In this document: piece by piece, positions 54,310 to 63,744 of the stretch
Layout: each line of letters begins with the position of its first letter
How positions within the stretch are numbered: the stretch's first letter is position 1
DNA from: Sphingomonas oligoaromativorans
GTDB taxonomy: Bacteria > Pseudomonadota > Alphaproteobacteria > Sphingomonadales > Sphingomonadaceae
NCBI RefSeq assembly: GCF_011762195.1
Contig: NZ_JAASQK010000002.1
Location: 372,001 to 436,000, forward strand
Reading direction: 5' to 3'
DNA length: 64,000 nt
The notes under the pieces: generated by a model
The model's input: only the letters and a program-made list of their open reading frames with translations
Database searches by the model: none
Told to the model about the DNA's origin: nothing
Position numbers and translations under genes: made by a program

Positions 54310-55788
54310 ATGACCGTATCTGTCGACATGGGCACCGCGCCGGATGGCGCGCCCGCCGTCATGGATCTTGAGGAACTGCTGGCCACCCGTCTGCTCGTTC
54401 AGGGCAATTCGGGCTCGGGAAAGTCGCACCTGCTGCGCCGCCTGCTCGAAGGCAGCGCGCCGTGGGTGCAGCAGGTGATCGTCGATCCCGAAGGTGATTT
54501 CGTCACGCTCTCCGATCGCTACGGCCATGTCGTGGTCGATGGCGGCGCGCACAGCGAGAATGAGCTGAAGCGCCTGGCGCTCCGCATCCGCGAGCAGCGC
54601 GTCTCGGTGGTGCTGTCGCTGGAGAGCCTTGACGTCGAGGGCCAGATGCGCGCGGCGGCGACCTTCATCGGCACGCTGTTCGATGCGCCCCGCGAGCATT
54701 GGTTCCCGGCGCTGGTGGTGGTGGACGAGGCCCAGCTCTTCGCGCCGGCCGTCGCGGGCGAGGTGTCGGACGAGGTGCGCCGTCTGTCGCTGGGCGCGAT
54801 GACCAACCTGATGTGCCGTGGCCGAAAGCGCGGCATGGCAGGCGTGATCGCGACGCAGCGCCTCGCCAAGCTCGCCAAGAATGTGGCGGCGGAGGCCTCC
54901 AACTTCCTGATGGGCCGCACCTTCCTCGACATCGACATGGCGCGCGCCGCCGACCTGCTCGGGCTGGAGCGGCGGCAGGCCGAGCAGTTCCGCGATCTCG
55001 CGCGCGGCCATTTCATCGCGCTCGGGCCGGCGGTGTCGCGCCGCCCGCTGCCGATCAAGATCGGCGCGGTGGAGACGTCCGCCCGCAGCGCCTCGCCGAA
55101 GCTGATGCCGCTCCCCAACGCGCCCGACGACGAGGCGCGCGCCGCGCTGTTCGAGCGCCCGGCCGAGCTGGACCTGCCGCTCCCCGCCGCCCCGCCGCCT
55201 CCGCCGCGCCCGAGCATGGAGCAGTTGCTCCGCTCGATCGAGGCACCCACGCCCGCCGAGGAAACCCGCAACCGCCCCGAACCGACCACCGAGGAGCGTG
55301 ATGCGGTGGTCGCCGCCTGCCTCGCCGAGATCATCGCCGACGAGGGCGAGAGCTTCCGCCCGGCGGCCGTGCTGTTCCAGGATTTCGGCGTCCGCTGCCG
55401 GATGCGCGGCGTGTCGGACTCAGGCCTCGACCTCGCGGCCTTCCGCACCCGCCTCTCGCTCGCCCGCGCGGGCCTCTATGCCGGGATCAACGAGGACGAT
55501 CCGATGGCCGACGCCGCCCGCGAGGCGGAGCTGCTGCCCGAGGATGCGCGCGGCGTGTTCCTGCTGATCGCGCGCGCCGCGCTGGAGCGGGCGCCCTGCC
55601 CGTCGGATGCGGAGATCGCCCGCGTCTACGGCACCCACTCGACGGGCCGCGCCAAGCGCCTGCTGTCCTTCCTCGAAGGACAGGGCGCGATCGTCATCCG
55701 CATCGATCTGCGCGGTGGACGAGCGATCGCGCTGCCGACGCTCGGCTGGACCACCGCCGTCTCCGAGCGCGCGCCGACGGATGCCTGA
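54310..55788 (+). CDS. HerA-like ATPase (DUF87/DUF853-type), orphan
   Basis: A 492-residue P-loop ATPase of the HerA/FtsK superfamily. It starts with VMDLEELLATRLLVQGNSGSGKSHLLRRLLE (Walker A at 32-39), has Walker B FPALVVVDEAQLFAPAV and the arginine-rich sensor CRGRKRGMAGVIATQRLAKLAKNVAAEASNFLMGRTF. A proline-rich linker near residues 290-310 leads to a C-terminal helical domain with a winged-helix appearance (PSDAEIARVYGTHSTGRAKRLLSFLEGQGAIVIR). No NurA nuclease gene is adjacent. The frame runs without frameshift. DNA or protein translocation is possible; role unknown. Confidence 0.87.
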   Translation: MTVSVDMGTAPDGAPAVMDLEELLATRLLVQGNSGSGKSHLLRRLLEGSAPWVQQVIVDPEGDFVTLSDRYGHVVVDGGAHSENELKRLALRIREQRVSVVLSLESLDVEGQMRAAATFIGTLFDAPREHWFPALVVVDEAQLFAPAVAGEVSDEVRRLSLGAMTNLMCRGRKRGMAGVIATQRLAKLAKNVAAEASNFLMGRTFLDIDMARAADLLGLERRQAEQFRDLARGHFIALGPAVSRRPLPIKIGAVETSARSASPKLMPLPNAPDDEARAALFERPAELDLPLPAAPPPPPRPSMEQLLRSIEAPTPAEETRNRPEPTTEERDAVVAACLAEIIADEGESFRPAAVLFQDFGVRCRMRGVSDSGLDLAAFRTRLSLARAGLYAGINEDDPMADAAREAELLPEDARGVFLLIARAALERAPCPSDAEIARVYGTHSTGRAKRLLSFLEGQGAIVIRIDLRGGRAIALPTLGWTTAVSERAPTDA

Positions 55789-55795
55789 CCGGGGA

Positions 55796-56137
55796 TCAGT
55801 CGAGCTTGCCGCACTCCGGCAACTTCAGATCCTTGAGATCGGCGCATTTGCGCACCTGCACGCTGCCGTCCGGCCCGGCGTAGATCGCATAGTCGCCGCC
55901 CGGCGTGCAGCGCGCCACCCATGTGCCCAGATTGCCGTACGGCCCGCGATAGCGGCTGTGCGTCAGCCTGCCGCAGCGCTGGTTATTGTCGGTGATCGCC
56001 CGGCGCAGCGCGCCGTCCCGGTCCGCCTGTTTGAGGTTCATGATCTTCTGGTTGAAGGGATTGGCCCAGTAGGGCGTCGCCGCCAGCGTCGGCGCGCTCA
56101 GCGTGAGGGCGAACAATCCGGCCGTCAGAGCCCGCAT
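55796..56137 (-). CDS. Small secreted hypothetical protein with cysteines
   Basis: A 113-residue protein with a clear signal peptide (MRALTAGLFALTLSAPTLAA) and three or four cysteines in the mature part (RCGRLTHSRYRG, VARCTPGGDYAIYAGPDGSVQVRKCADLKDLKLPECGKLD) that could form disulfides. GGAAGGAG lies 9 bases before ATG 56137. The longer frame to 56233 runs into the CsbD promoter region. No family was recognised; probably periplasmic. Confidence 0.75.
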   Translation of the reverse strand: MRALTAGLFALTLSAPTLAATPYWANPFNQKIMNLKQADRDGALRRAITDNNQRCGRLTHSRYRGPYGNLGTWVARCTPGGDYAIYAGPDGSVQVRKCADLKDLKLPECGKLD

Positions 56138-56172
56138 TTCATCCAACTCCTTCCAGGCGAACCGCCCCTCCT

Positions 56173-56198
56173 CGAACCCGGGGCACGATTCAGGCGTT
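56173..56198 (+). promoter_or_regulatory. EcfG-type promoter match upstream of the CsbD gene
   Basis: CGAAC (56173-56177), 17 bases, then CGTT (56195-56198), 41 bases before the start codon of the CsbD-family gene. One mismatch to GGAAC-N16/17-CGTT. CsbD genes are frequent members of general stress regulons, which supports the assignment. Confidence 0.5.
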
Positions 56199-56238
56199 CG
56201 TTCGCGCAATAGGCCATATCCATCAGGAGGCAACGCAC

Positions 56239-56601
56239 ATGAGCAAGGATCAGATCGAAGGCACCGCCAAAAAAGCGGTCGGCGTGGCGCAGGAGGCGAT
56301 CGGCAAGGTCGCCAACGACGAACAGCTCGAAGCGCGCGGCGTTCTCAACCAGGCGGTCGGCACCGTGCAGGAGGGCTATGGCAAGGTCCGCGACAAGGTG
56401 CGCGACCTGATCGACGACGCCCCCGCCACCGCGCGCGAGGCGGTCGATACCGGCCGGGACTATGTGCGCCGGGGCAGCTTCGCGGTGTCGCGCACGATGG
56501 GCGACAACACGGCGCTGGTGCTGCTCGCCGCCGGTGCGGCGGGCGCGGCGCTCGGCTGGTTCGCGTTCAAGCGCCGGGGGAAGACCAAAACCGAGAAGTG
56601 A
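56239..56601 (+). CDS. CsbD-family stress protein with C-terminal membrane helix
   Basis: A 120-residue protein. The N-terminal CsbD domain is SKDQIEGTAKKAVGVAQEAIGKVANDEQLEARGVLNQAVGTVQEGYGKVRDKV; after a linker, a C-terminal helix (TALVLLAAGAAGAALGWFAFKRRGK) should anchor it in the membrane, unlike the soluble E. coli YjbJ. CsbD proteins are abundant under general stress but have no known activity. GGAGG precedes ATG 56239. The next gene starts by GTGA overlap. Confidence 0.88.
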   Translation: MSKDQIEGTAKKAVGVAQEAIGKVANDEQLEARGVLNQAVGTVQEGYGKVRDKVRDLIDDAPATAREAVDTGRDYVRRGSFAVSRTMGDNTALVLLAAGAAGAALGWFAFKRRGKTKTEK

Positions 56602-57314
56602 GCGGCCACGCCGCCATGGCGATCAAGGTCGTCAGCTATAACATCCGCAAGGCCATCGGCACGGATCGGCTGCGCAAGCCCGAGCGCATCCTGTCCGTGC
56701 TGGCCGAGCTGGACGCCGACATCATCTGCCTCCAGGAAGCCGACCGGCGCACCGGAACGCGGCAGAGCGCGATCCCTTTCGATCTGATCGCCCAGCACTC
56801 CGCCTATCGCCCCGTCCCCTACGAGATCCGCCCCGGCGGCATGGGCTGGCACGGCAACGCGATCCTGATCCGGCGGGACGCCGAGATACTCGATCATCGC
56901 CCGCTCCATCTGCCCGTGCTGGAGCCGCGCGGCGCGGTGATGGCCGACATTGCGATCCGGGGGCAGGCGGTGCGCGTCGTCGGGATGCACCTCGACCTGT
57001 CCGGCCTGTGGCGGCGCAGGCAGGCGCGCGCGGTGATCGGCCATGTCGAGGCGTGCGACGGCCATCTGCCCGCCGTGCTGATGGGCGACCTCAACGAATG
57101 GAGCCTTGCGGGCGGTTGCCTCAAGGACTTCATGGGGCATTTCACCTTCGCCCCCACCGCACCGAGCTTCCATGCTCGCCGCCCGATCGCGCGGCTCGAC
57201 CGGATCATGACCACGCCCGACCTCGCCGTGCTCGACGCCGGCACGCACCATTCTCCACTCGCCATGCGGGCGTCGGACCACCTCCCCATCTGGGCGACGA
57301 TCCGACCACGCTGA
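56598..57314 (+). CDS. Endonuclease/exonuclease/phosphatase-fold hydrolase
   Basis: A 238-residue member of the EEP superfamily, with KVVSYNIRKAIGTDR, DIICLQEADRR (metal-binding Glu), GMHLDLSG, LMGDLNEW (Asp/Asn pair) and ASDHLPIWATI (catalytic Asp-His) all intact. No signal peptide, so probably cytoplasmic. Relatives hydrolyse DNA, nucleotides or phospholipids; the substrate here is open. GTG 56598 overlaps the CsbD stop; ATG 56616 is an alternative. Co-transcription with the CsbD gene suggests a stress role, or, as for ElsH-like cardiolipin-locus proteins, lipid metabolism. Confidence 0.85.
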   Translation: MSGHAAMAIKVVSYNIRKAIGTDRLRKPERILSVLAELDADIICLQEADRRTGTRQSAIPFDLIAQHSAYRPVPYEIRPGGMGWHGNAILIRRDAEILDHRPLHLPVLEPRGAVMADIAIRGQAVRVVGMHLDLSGLWRRRQARAVIGHVEACDGHLPAVLMGDLNEWSLAGGCLKDFMGHFTFAPTAPSFHARRPIARLDRIMTTPDLAVLDAGTHHSPLAMRASDHLPIWATIRPR

Positions 57315-57322
57315 CGCCTCCG

Positions 57323-60300
57323 TCAGTAGTGCTTGGAGTAACGCAGCGTCACCGCCGGCCCCGTCGCGCCGCCCGCCTGGCTGAGCAGGCTCAGCGCACG
57401 GGAGAGCGCGATGGTGAGCTGGGTCTGGGTGAAGCCCTTGGTGTCGGTGATGACCTCCACATAGATGCTGTTGGAGATATATTTGCCCGCCGCGACCGAG
57501 GTGCCGCGCCCGGTCGACTCGTCCGCGCCGAGCACGCGCAGCCGATCCAGCCCCGACGCCCCACGCAGCTTGCCGAGCGGGTTCATGCCCCCGCCCGATC
57601 CGCGCAGCGAATTGAGCGCGGCGGCGAGCTGCAACGCCTGCATCGGCGACAGCGACGTCACCGACGAGCCGAACAGCAGCCGCGACAGCACCTCGTCCTG
57701 CGGCAGCGCGGGCGTGGAGGTGAAGCTGATCTGCGGCTTGGTCGCCGTGCCGCCGATGTTGATCGTGGCGGTGACGCCCTCCACCGATGTGTCGGCGGTG
57801 ATGTCGAGATCGGGGTCCAGCATCGGGCCGTTGAATTCCACCCTGCTGCTGTTCTCCAGATCGAGCCTGCGCCCGGCGAAGCTGTAGGTACCGCGCACCA
57901 CCTGAAGCTGGCCGACCACCGTGGGCGCGCCGGTGGTGCCGCCGATCCGCATCTTGGTGCTCCACTCGGACTCCAGCCCCATGCCGGACACATAGATGCG
58001 GTTGTCGGCGCGGACGCGGATGTTGAGCTTCCAGTTGCTCGGCGCCGGGCCGGCGGCGGCGGTCGCCTCGGGCGGCGGCGCGCCCTTGCGATGCACGCCG
58101 GTGAGATCGCTCACCTGCGCGGCATCGTTGCGGACGATCTGGTAGCGCGCGTCCTGGATGTTGAGGTCGCCCTTGATGAGCCCGCCCGCCGCCTTCGAAT
58201 TGGTGACCGAGACGGTGCCCGACACGGTGGCGCCCAGCGAATCCGAGTGCGCGAGCTGGGCGTGGTCCAGCGTCGCGGTCATGTCGATCGGGAAGCCGCC
58301 CGCCGCGTCGATGCCGACCGAGCCTGACGCCTGAATCGTCCCCGACCCTGCCTTGCCGGTGAAGCGGTTGAGCTGGAACTGCGATTGGGTGAAGCGCCCG
58401 TCGAGGACGATGCCGGTGATCGTCGTGCCGGTCCCATCATTCTCGTAGCGGAGCTGGTTGGCGCGGACGACGCCGGTGATCTGCGGCGCATCGACGCGGC
58501 CCGAGAAGTCCGCGCCGACGGCGATCGGCCCGGCGACGGTCTGCCCGCCGATGCCGGTCAGCGTCCACAGCACCTCGGCCGGGCCGTTATAGCGGATGCC
58601 CCCGGTGAGCGGCGCCTTCATCAGCCCCGCGAACCCCTCGCCCTGCGGTGCCGCGACCCGCGCCTGTATCCGGCCGATGGTCGAGCCGCCGCGCCGGATG
58701 AGGGCGTTGAACGCCCCGCCGCCCTCGCCCAGCGTGCCGAGCATGGCGATGTCCACCGGATCGGAGACGACGAGCGCGCCCGTCCGCCGGAAATTGGCGA
58801 TGTCCACCCGCGCCCGCGCTTCGGGAATGGCCGAGCCGTGGAGCGTCACGTCCACCGTTCCCGTCGCCTGACCGCTCACCCCGAGCGACGGCGCGAAGGC
58901 CTGCGCGATGCCGATGTCGATGCCGTTGAGCCTGGCGTGCGCGGCGCTGCTGGCGCCGGTGCGGCCGGTCAGCTCGACATTGCCCTGCGGCAGCACGATC
59001 GTTGCGGGCTGGAGGACATAGTCATGCCCCTGAAGCAGCACGACCGCCGGCTGGGCGAGGCGGAAGGCGATGCCGTTGGCCGAGCCCCTGAGGTTGGCGA
59101 GGATGCGCTCGGGCGTGAAGGCGGCCTGCGCCGAAATGTCGAACGGCACCCCGCTCGACCCGGACGCGATCAGCGCCGCCTTGCCGCGCCCGGCCGTGTA
59201 GTCGACCGTCGCGCGCGCCGAGCGGACCAGCAGCGTGCCCGTCCGCACATCGACCAGCGCCACCGATCCGTTGAAGGACGGCCCCTCCCTGCGCATCACC
59301 AGCACGCCGCGCACCAGCCCCGAACCGATGGTGATCGGCGGTGTGCCCGGCAGCTTCGCACCGTTGGCTGTGATGTCGAGGACCGCCTTCTGGTCCGCGC
59401 CCGCCGCCGCAAGCTGAACCTGCCCGCCCAGCCCCGAACCTAAGACATGCAGGGCGCCGGCGAACGGTCCGCTCGCGGTCTGGACGATGCTGCCCTGCAC
59501 GCCGATGCCCGCGACGAGGAGTTGGTGGACGTCGATCGCCAGCGGCCCCTTGCCGCTGCGGATCAGCACGTCGGCGGCGAACGGGCCATAGTTGGAACCG
59601 CCCCTGGCCTTCACCTGATAGCCCGCCTGCGTGCCGGTCAGCACCGCCTCCAGATCGACGAGGCCAACGCCGACGCCCGGTCGCGGCGCCTTCAGCAGGA
59701 CCACCGGCCTGTCGAGACTGCCGCTCGCGACAAGGCTTGCCGGGCCATAGGTGCGCGACCAGGCCTCCGCCCGGAAGCGCAGCGCGCCATTGCCGAGATT
59801 ATACGCCCCCTCGCCGCTCAGGATACGCAGGTCGGGCGCGTTCATGCGCAGATTGGAGAGCGTCGCGCCCGCCTTCGGATCATAGCCGACATCCGCCGTC
59901 ACCACCGCGTTGCCGCCGAGTTGCGTCGCGAGGCTGGCGTTGGTGATCCGCTTGGTCTCGACCCGGACATGCCCCTTGATCGCGAAGCCGTTGGCTACGC
60001 CCGGCACCAGCTTTGCGTCGGTGACGAGGTTGATCCGGCCGAGACCGTTCACGTCGTAGTCGTTCACCCGCCCCTTGAGCGCGCCGGTATATTTGCCCGT
60101 CGCCGTATCGGCGAGAATCAACGCGGTGGCGTCGATCCGGTCCGAGCGGAGATGGAGATTATCGGAGAAGATCTGCCCCTTGGCGTAGGCGATGTCGCCA
60201 TCCACCCTGAGCCCCGTGACCAGCCCGCCGGCCGCCGCGTTGAGCCCCGTCACCTTCCGCGCCGAGGCGTGGATCGGCACGATGATCTTGTCCGCGCTGA

Positions 60301-61522
60301 CCGTCGCATGGCCTTCGGCGACCAGCCCCTCGACGCCGGTGGCGCCGAACGCGATGGCATCGGCGGAGGCCTTGTAGGCGATGGTCGGCTGCATGAAAGC
60401 GCCGTCCAGCACCGCCGAGATCGCGACATTGCGACCCGTGAGATTGGGGGCGATCACGCCGGGCGTCAGCAGCCGGGCGTCGAGATGGACATTGCCGAAG
60501 CGGCTGGCGGCGAAGTCGAACAGCCCCTGCGCGCGTGCCGTGAAGGCGGCGGACGAGAGCTGGACCGTGGTATTGGCCCTGCGCTGGTCGAGCGTGGCGG
60601 CGGCGTCGATATGGACGGCCGGCGAGGTCAGCCGCGCGGACGCCCCTGTCAGCATGATCGCCGGGCGCACATCGCCGAGCGCATGGAAGCGGCCGTTCTG
60701 GCCGGTCAGCGCGACGTCCATCAGCGGCTGCCCGCCAAGCACCGCCTGCGCGCGTCCCTTCCAGAGCGTCCAGTCGCCCTGCCCGCCGATGGTGAGGTCC
60801 AGCGGCCGGTTGAGCTTCGCATAGCTGTCGACCAGCCCGCCCGCAGGCGCGGCCAGCTTCACGTCGACGAGAAGCTTATCCTTGTCCGGCACGGCGTCGA
60901 TATGGAGGCGCAGCCTGTCGCCGCCCGCCACGCCCGGCCCGGTCAGCGCATCGGCGTTCACCGCGAGCTGAGCGCGACGATCCGCGATCACCGCGCTGCC
61001 CTCGATGCGGACGATGTGACGGCGACCCGTCACCGGCGGCTCCAGCAGGAAGCGGTCGATGCGCAGATGGCCGAGCGTCAGGTCGATGTCGGGGATCGTC
61101 GGCGCGTTGGGCTCGCTCGGCACGGGTTTGAGCGAGGGGTTGCGCAGCATCCGCACGTCGCCTGCCGTCACGCTGTCCAGATCGATCTTCGAATGGAGAT
61201 AGGCGAAGGGATGCCAGTCGATCGCGACCTCGGGCGAGGTCAGGAACACGCCCTTCTGGTCGCGCACCTCCAGCCCGTGGAGGATCATGTGGCTGTAGAT
61301 CGATCCCTCGATCCCGCGCACGCGGATGTTGATGCCGGACTGGGTGGAATAGCCCGCGAGCTGGCCCGCGATGAAGCGCTTGCCCGGCCCGGTGTTCAAC
61401 CCGACGATCAGCGCCAGCAGCAGCGCCGCGAGGCCCGCCACCACGATCGCCGCCCATTTGGCGATACGCGCCCAGAGCGGCTTGCGCCCGATCACAACGA
61501 CGGTTTCCGGCTCCTCCGACAT
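57323..61522 (-). CDS. tamB: Translocation and assembly module subunit TamB
   Basis: A very large (1399-residue) periplasm-spanning protein anchored by one N-terminal helix (IAKWAAIVVAGLAALLLALIVGL). The rest is a long beta-taco/AsmA-like repeat, and the C-terminal DUF490/TamB domain ends in LSRALSLLSQAGGATGPAVTLRYSKHY. With TamA it takes part in outer-membrane protein insertion and, by recent work on AsmA-like proteins, in phospholipid transport to the outer membrane. Its start overlaps the tamA stop (TGATG), so the pair is co-translated. Confidence 0.93.
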   Translation of the reverse strand: MSEEPETVVVIGRKPLWARIAKWAAIVVAGLAALLLALIVGLNTGPGKRFIAGQLAGYSTQSGINIRVRGIEGSIYSHMILHGLEVRDQKGVFLTSPEVAIDWHPFAYLHSKIDLDSVTAGDVRMLRNPSLKPVPSEPNAPTIPDIDLTLGHLRIDRFLLEPPVTGRRHIVRIEGSAVIADRRAQLAVNADALTGPGVAGGDRLRLHIDAVPDKDKLLVDVKLAAPAGGLVDSYAKLNRPLDLTIGGQGDWTLWKGRAQAVLGGQPLMDVALTGQNGRFHALGDVRPAIMLTGASARLTSPAVHIDAAATLDQRRANTTVQLSSAAFTARAQGLFDFAASRFGNVHLDARLLTPGVIAPNLTGRNVAISAVLDGAFMQPTIAYKASADAIAFGATGVEGLVAEGHATVSADKIIVPIHASARKVTGLNAAAGGLVTGLRVDGDIAYAKGQIFSDNLHLRSDRIDATALILADTATGKYTGALKGRVNDYDVNGLGRINLVTDAKLVPGVANGFAIKGHVRVETKRITNASLATQLGGNAVVTADVGYDPKAGATLSNLRMNAPDLRILSGEGAYNLGNGALRFRAEAWSRTYGPASLVASGSLDRPVVLLKAPRPGVGVGLVDLEAVLTGTQAGYQVKARGGSNYGPFAADVLIRSGKGPLAIDVHQLLVAGIGVQGSIVQTASGPFAGALHVLGSGLGGQVQLAAAGADQKAVLDITANGAKLPGTPPITIGSGLVRGVLVMRREGPSFNGSVALVDVRTGTLLVRSARATVDYTAGRGKAALIASGSSGVPFDISAQAAFTPERILANLRGSANGIAFRLAQPAVVLLQGHDYVLQPATIVLPQGNVELTGRTGASSAAHARLNGIDIGIAQAFAPSLGVSGQATGTVDVTLHGSAIPEARARVDIANFRRTGALVVSDPVDIAMLGTLGEGGGAFNALIRRGGSTIGRIQARVAAPQGEGFAGLMKAPLTGGIRYNGPAEVLWTLTGIGGQTVAGPIAVGADFSGRVDAPQITGVVRANQLRYENDGTGTTITGIVLDGRFTQSQFQLNRFTGKAGSGTIQASGSVGIDAAGGFPIDMTATLDHAQLAHSDSLGATVSGTVSVTNSKAAGGLIKGDLNIQDARYQIVRNDAAQVSDLTGVHRKGAPPPEATAAAGPAPSNWKLNIRVRADNRIYVSGMGLESEWSTKMRIGGTTGAPTVVGQLQVVRGTYSFAGRRLDLENSSRVEFNGPMLDPDLDITADTSVEGVTATINIGGTATKPQISFTSTPALPQDEVLSRLLFGSSVTSLSPMQALQLAAALNSLRGSGGGMNPLGKLRGASGLDRLRVLGADESTGRGTSVAAGKYISNSIYVEVITDTKGFTQTQLTIALSRALSLLSQAGGATGPAVTLRYSKHY

Positions 61523-63624
61523 CAGAAGGCCTGCCCGATCGAGATATAGAGCGCGATCTTGGACTCTCCCGGCTGCCGGTCGATGGGCGTCGCCACGTCC
61601 ACGCGCAGCGGCCCGAAATTGGTGTAATAGCGCCCGCCGATGCCCGCGCCGTAGCGCAGGTGGCTGATGCCGGGCGTCGAGGTCTGTCCCAGCCGGCCGG
61701 CGTCGAAGAAGGGCACGATGCCGAAATTGCCGAAGCGATAGCGTGCCTCGACCGCCAGTTCCGTCGAGGAGAGGCCGCCGGTCGGGTTGTTCTGCGCGTC
61801 CTTGGGGCCAAGCTCCTGATAGCCGAAGCCGCGCACCGATCCGCCGCCGCCGACATAGATGCGCCGCGAGGGCGCGATATCGTCGAGGCTGGCGCCCTGG
61901 ATCGAACTCATCAGCGCGCGGCCTGCTAGCACGATCGACTTACCGATCGGGAGATAGCCCGTCGCCTGCCCCGTCATCCGCGCATAGCCCTTGAAGCCCT
62001 TGCGGATCGATGCCTCGGGGCTGATCCGCGCGAGCAGGCGATAGCCCCTGGTCGGGTTCAGCAGATCGTCGGAGCGATCGTAAAGCACCTGCCCCGGCAG
62101 CGCCGCGATCAGATAGTTGCGACGGGGGCGATCCCCGGTCGGATCGAGCGCCGCGCCCTTTTCGTTGGTGCCGATGATCTGGGCGCCGACCGTCCAGGTC
62201 CAGCGCTTCTGCCAGATCGGGGTGCTCTGCCGCGACCAGTTGACGCCGACATTCAGCGTCTTGGCGTTGTAGGCGTCGTAATTCGAGTGATCGAAGCCAC
62301 CGGAGATCGCGAAGGTCCGATCGCGCTGGCCGGCATTCGAGCGCGCGAAGGAGGCGTTGAGCCCCTGCTCCAGCGTGCCGCCGATCAGCCCGATGGTGAG
62401 CGCGCCTTCAGGCGCCCAGATGTTGCGGTGAGTCCAGCTCACCTCACCCTTGATGCCCTCGCCGGTGCCATAGCCGGCCGAGCCCGAGAGCGTCCGCCAC
62501 GGCCCCTTGCGCTGGGTGACCATCAGGTCGACAATCTCGCTGCCGTCGGCCGCCTGCGTGTGCGTGTCGACCGGTTCGACCGCGACGGTCGAGAAGATGC
62601 CCGTCGCCACCAGCGCCTGCCGCAGATCGTCCGCCTTGCGGCTGTCGTAGAGATCGCCCCGCTTGAAGCGCGGGAAGACGTTCAGATGCTCGATCGAGAA
62701 CATCGTCTTCGGATCGACGGGTTTCTGCGGCTTTCGCGGCTTCCTGCCCTTCTTCCGGGGGCTGAGGCCGCCGGTGCCCTTGGCGATCTTCGTCTGGAGC
62801 CCGCCGAAGGTGGAGCGCGGGCCGGCATCGAGGGGCAAGGTATAATCGCCGGTATGGCTCCGATCGTCGAGCAATATGTCCCGCTGGCCCACCTTGGCGA
62901 AGGGATAGCCCTCCTGGGGCAATGCCAGCGCCACCTGCGCCTCGCCGCCCTCCACCTGCACGGCGCGGATCGGCGCGCCGGTCTGGAGCGGCAGCGCCTT
63001 GCGCGCGATCGCGGTCGGCTCCGGCGGCGCGCCCGTCACGCCGATCCGCCCGAAGCCATAGCGCGGACCCGGCGTCACGCTGATCGTCGCCGCCACCTGC
63101 CCCGGCTGATTGGGAACCGGCGTGACCGTCGAGGAGGCGACACCGTCATAATAGCCCTCGGAGCGGAGCAGCCGCTCGGCCAGCGCCACATCGTCGCGAG
63201 CCCGCGCCTGCACCTGCGCGCTGTTGGCCGCCTTGTGCTTCCCCGCGTCGAGTTCGGAGATGCTGCGGAACTCATCCTCCAGCCCGAGCCTGGAGAGGCC
63301 CTCCACCTTCACCGTATAGCGGATGCGCGCCTCTTCGGTCGAGGGCACCTTGGCCTTGCCGAGATCGGGCGTCGGATCGAAGCCGGCGAGCGGAGGCAGC
63401 GACTGGTCGAGATCCTTTTCCCCCTCGGCCGCCTGTGGCGCGACGGAAGGTTCGGTGGGCGCCGCGGCGGCCGGAGGCGCCACGCTTTCGAGCGGCGGCA
63501 GCGCGGCGTCGAAGGCGGCATCCCCGGCCGGATCGACCGCCTGCATGGGCGTGGCATCGGAGGATGACGGCGGCTGTGCCCAGCCCGGCGTCGCCAGAGA
63601 CAAGGCGAAGACCAGCGCGAACAT
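61522..63624 (-). CDS. tamA: Outer-membrane assembly protein TamA (BamA/Omp85 family)
   Basis: An Omp85-family barrel of about 700 residues. Signal peptide MFALVFALSLATPGWA, then an extended Pro/Ala-rich segment (about 20-110), three POTRA-like domains (RIRYTVKVEGLSRLGLEDEF; VTPGPRYGFGRIGVTG; and the one after MFSIEHLNVFPRFKRGDLY) and the C-terminal 16-strand barrel ending in IALYISIGQAF, with VGGGGSVRGFGYQELGP as the VRGY-like substrate loop. An unusual lysine/arginine-rich insert (PRKKGRKPRKPQKP) lies near residue 290 between POTRA domains. ATG 63624 is chosen; the frame is open to 63783. Confidence 0.92.
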   Translation of the reverse strand: MFALVFALSLATPGWAQPPSSSDATPMQAVDPAGDAAFDAALPPLESVAPPAAAAPTEPSVAPQAAEGEKDLDQSLPPLAGFDPTPDLGKAKVPSTEEARIRYTVKVEGLSRLGLEDEFRSISELDAGKHKAANSAQVQARARDDVALAERLLRSEGYYDGVASSTVTPVPNQPGQVAATISVTPGPRYGFGRIGVTGAPPEPTAIARKALPLQTGAPIRAVQVEGGEAQVALALPQEGYPFAKVGQRDILLDDRSHTGDYTLPLDAGPRSTFGGLQTKIAKGTGGLSPRKKGRKPRKPQKPVDPKTMFSIEHLNVFPRFKRGDLYDSRKADDLRQALVATGIFSTVAVEPVDTHTQAADGSEIVDLMVTQRKGPWRTLSGSAGYGTGEGIKGEVSWTHRNIWAPEGALTIGLIGGTLEQGLNASFARSNAGQRDRTFAISGGFDHSNYDAYNAKTLNVGVNWSRQSTPIWQKRWTWTVGAQIIGTNEKGAALDPTGDRPRRNYLIAALPGQVLYDRSDDLLNPTRGYRLLARISPEASIRKGFKGYARMTGQATGYLPIGKSIVLAGRALMSSIQGASLDDIAPSRRIYVGGGGSVRGFGYQELGPKDAQNNPTGGLSSTELAVEARYRFGNFGIVPFFDAGRLGQTSTPGISHLRYGAGIGGRYYTNFGPLRVDVATPIDRQPGESKIALYISIGQAF

Positions 63625-63744
63625 GCGCGACGGGCCATGCGGGGAGGCGCCACGGGCGGAGGCATGGCGCCACGCTCGGTCCGTCCACGCTGATCCCACT
63701 CCCAACCCCCTCAAAACGCCTCGCAACCCGCGATGCACTCGGCA

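Noticed and set aside
59447-61549. A 700-codon plus-strand frame antisense to tamB
   Set aside because: Low-complexity composition without any motif; tamB on the other strand is well supported.
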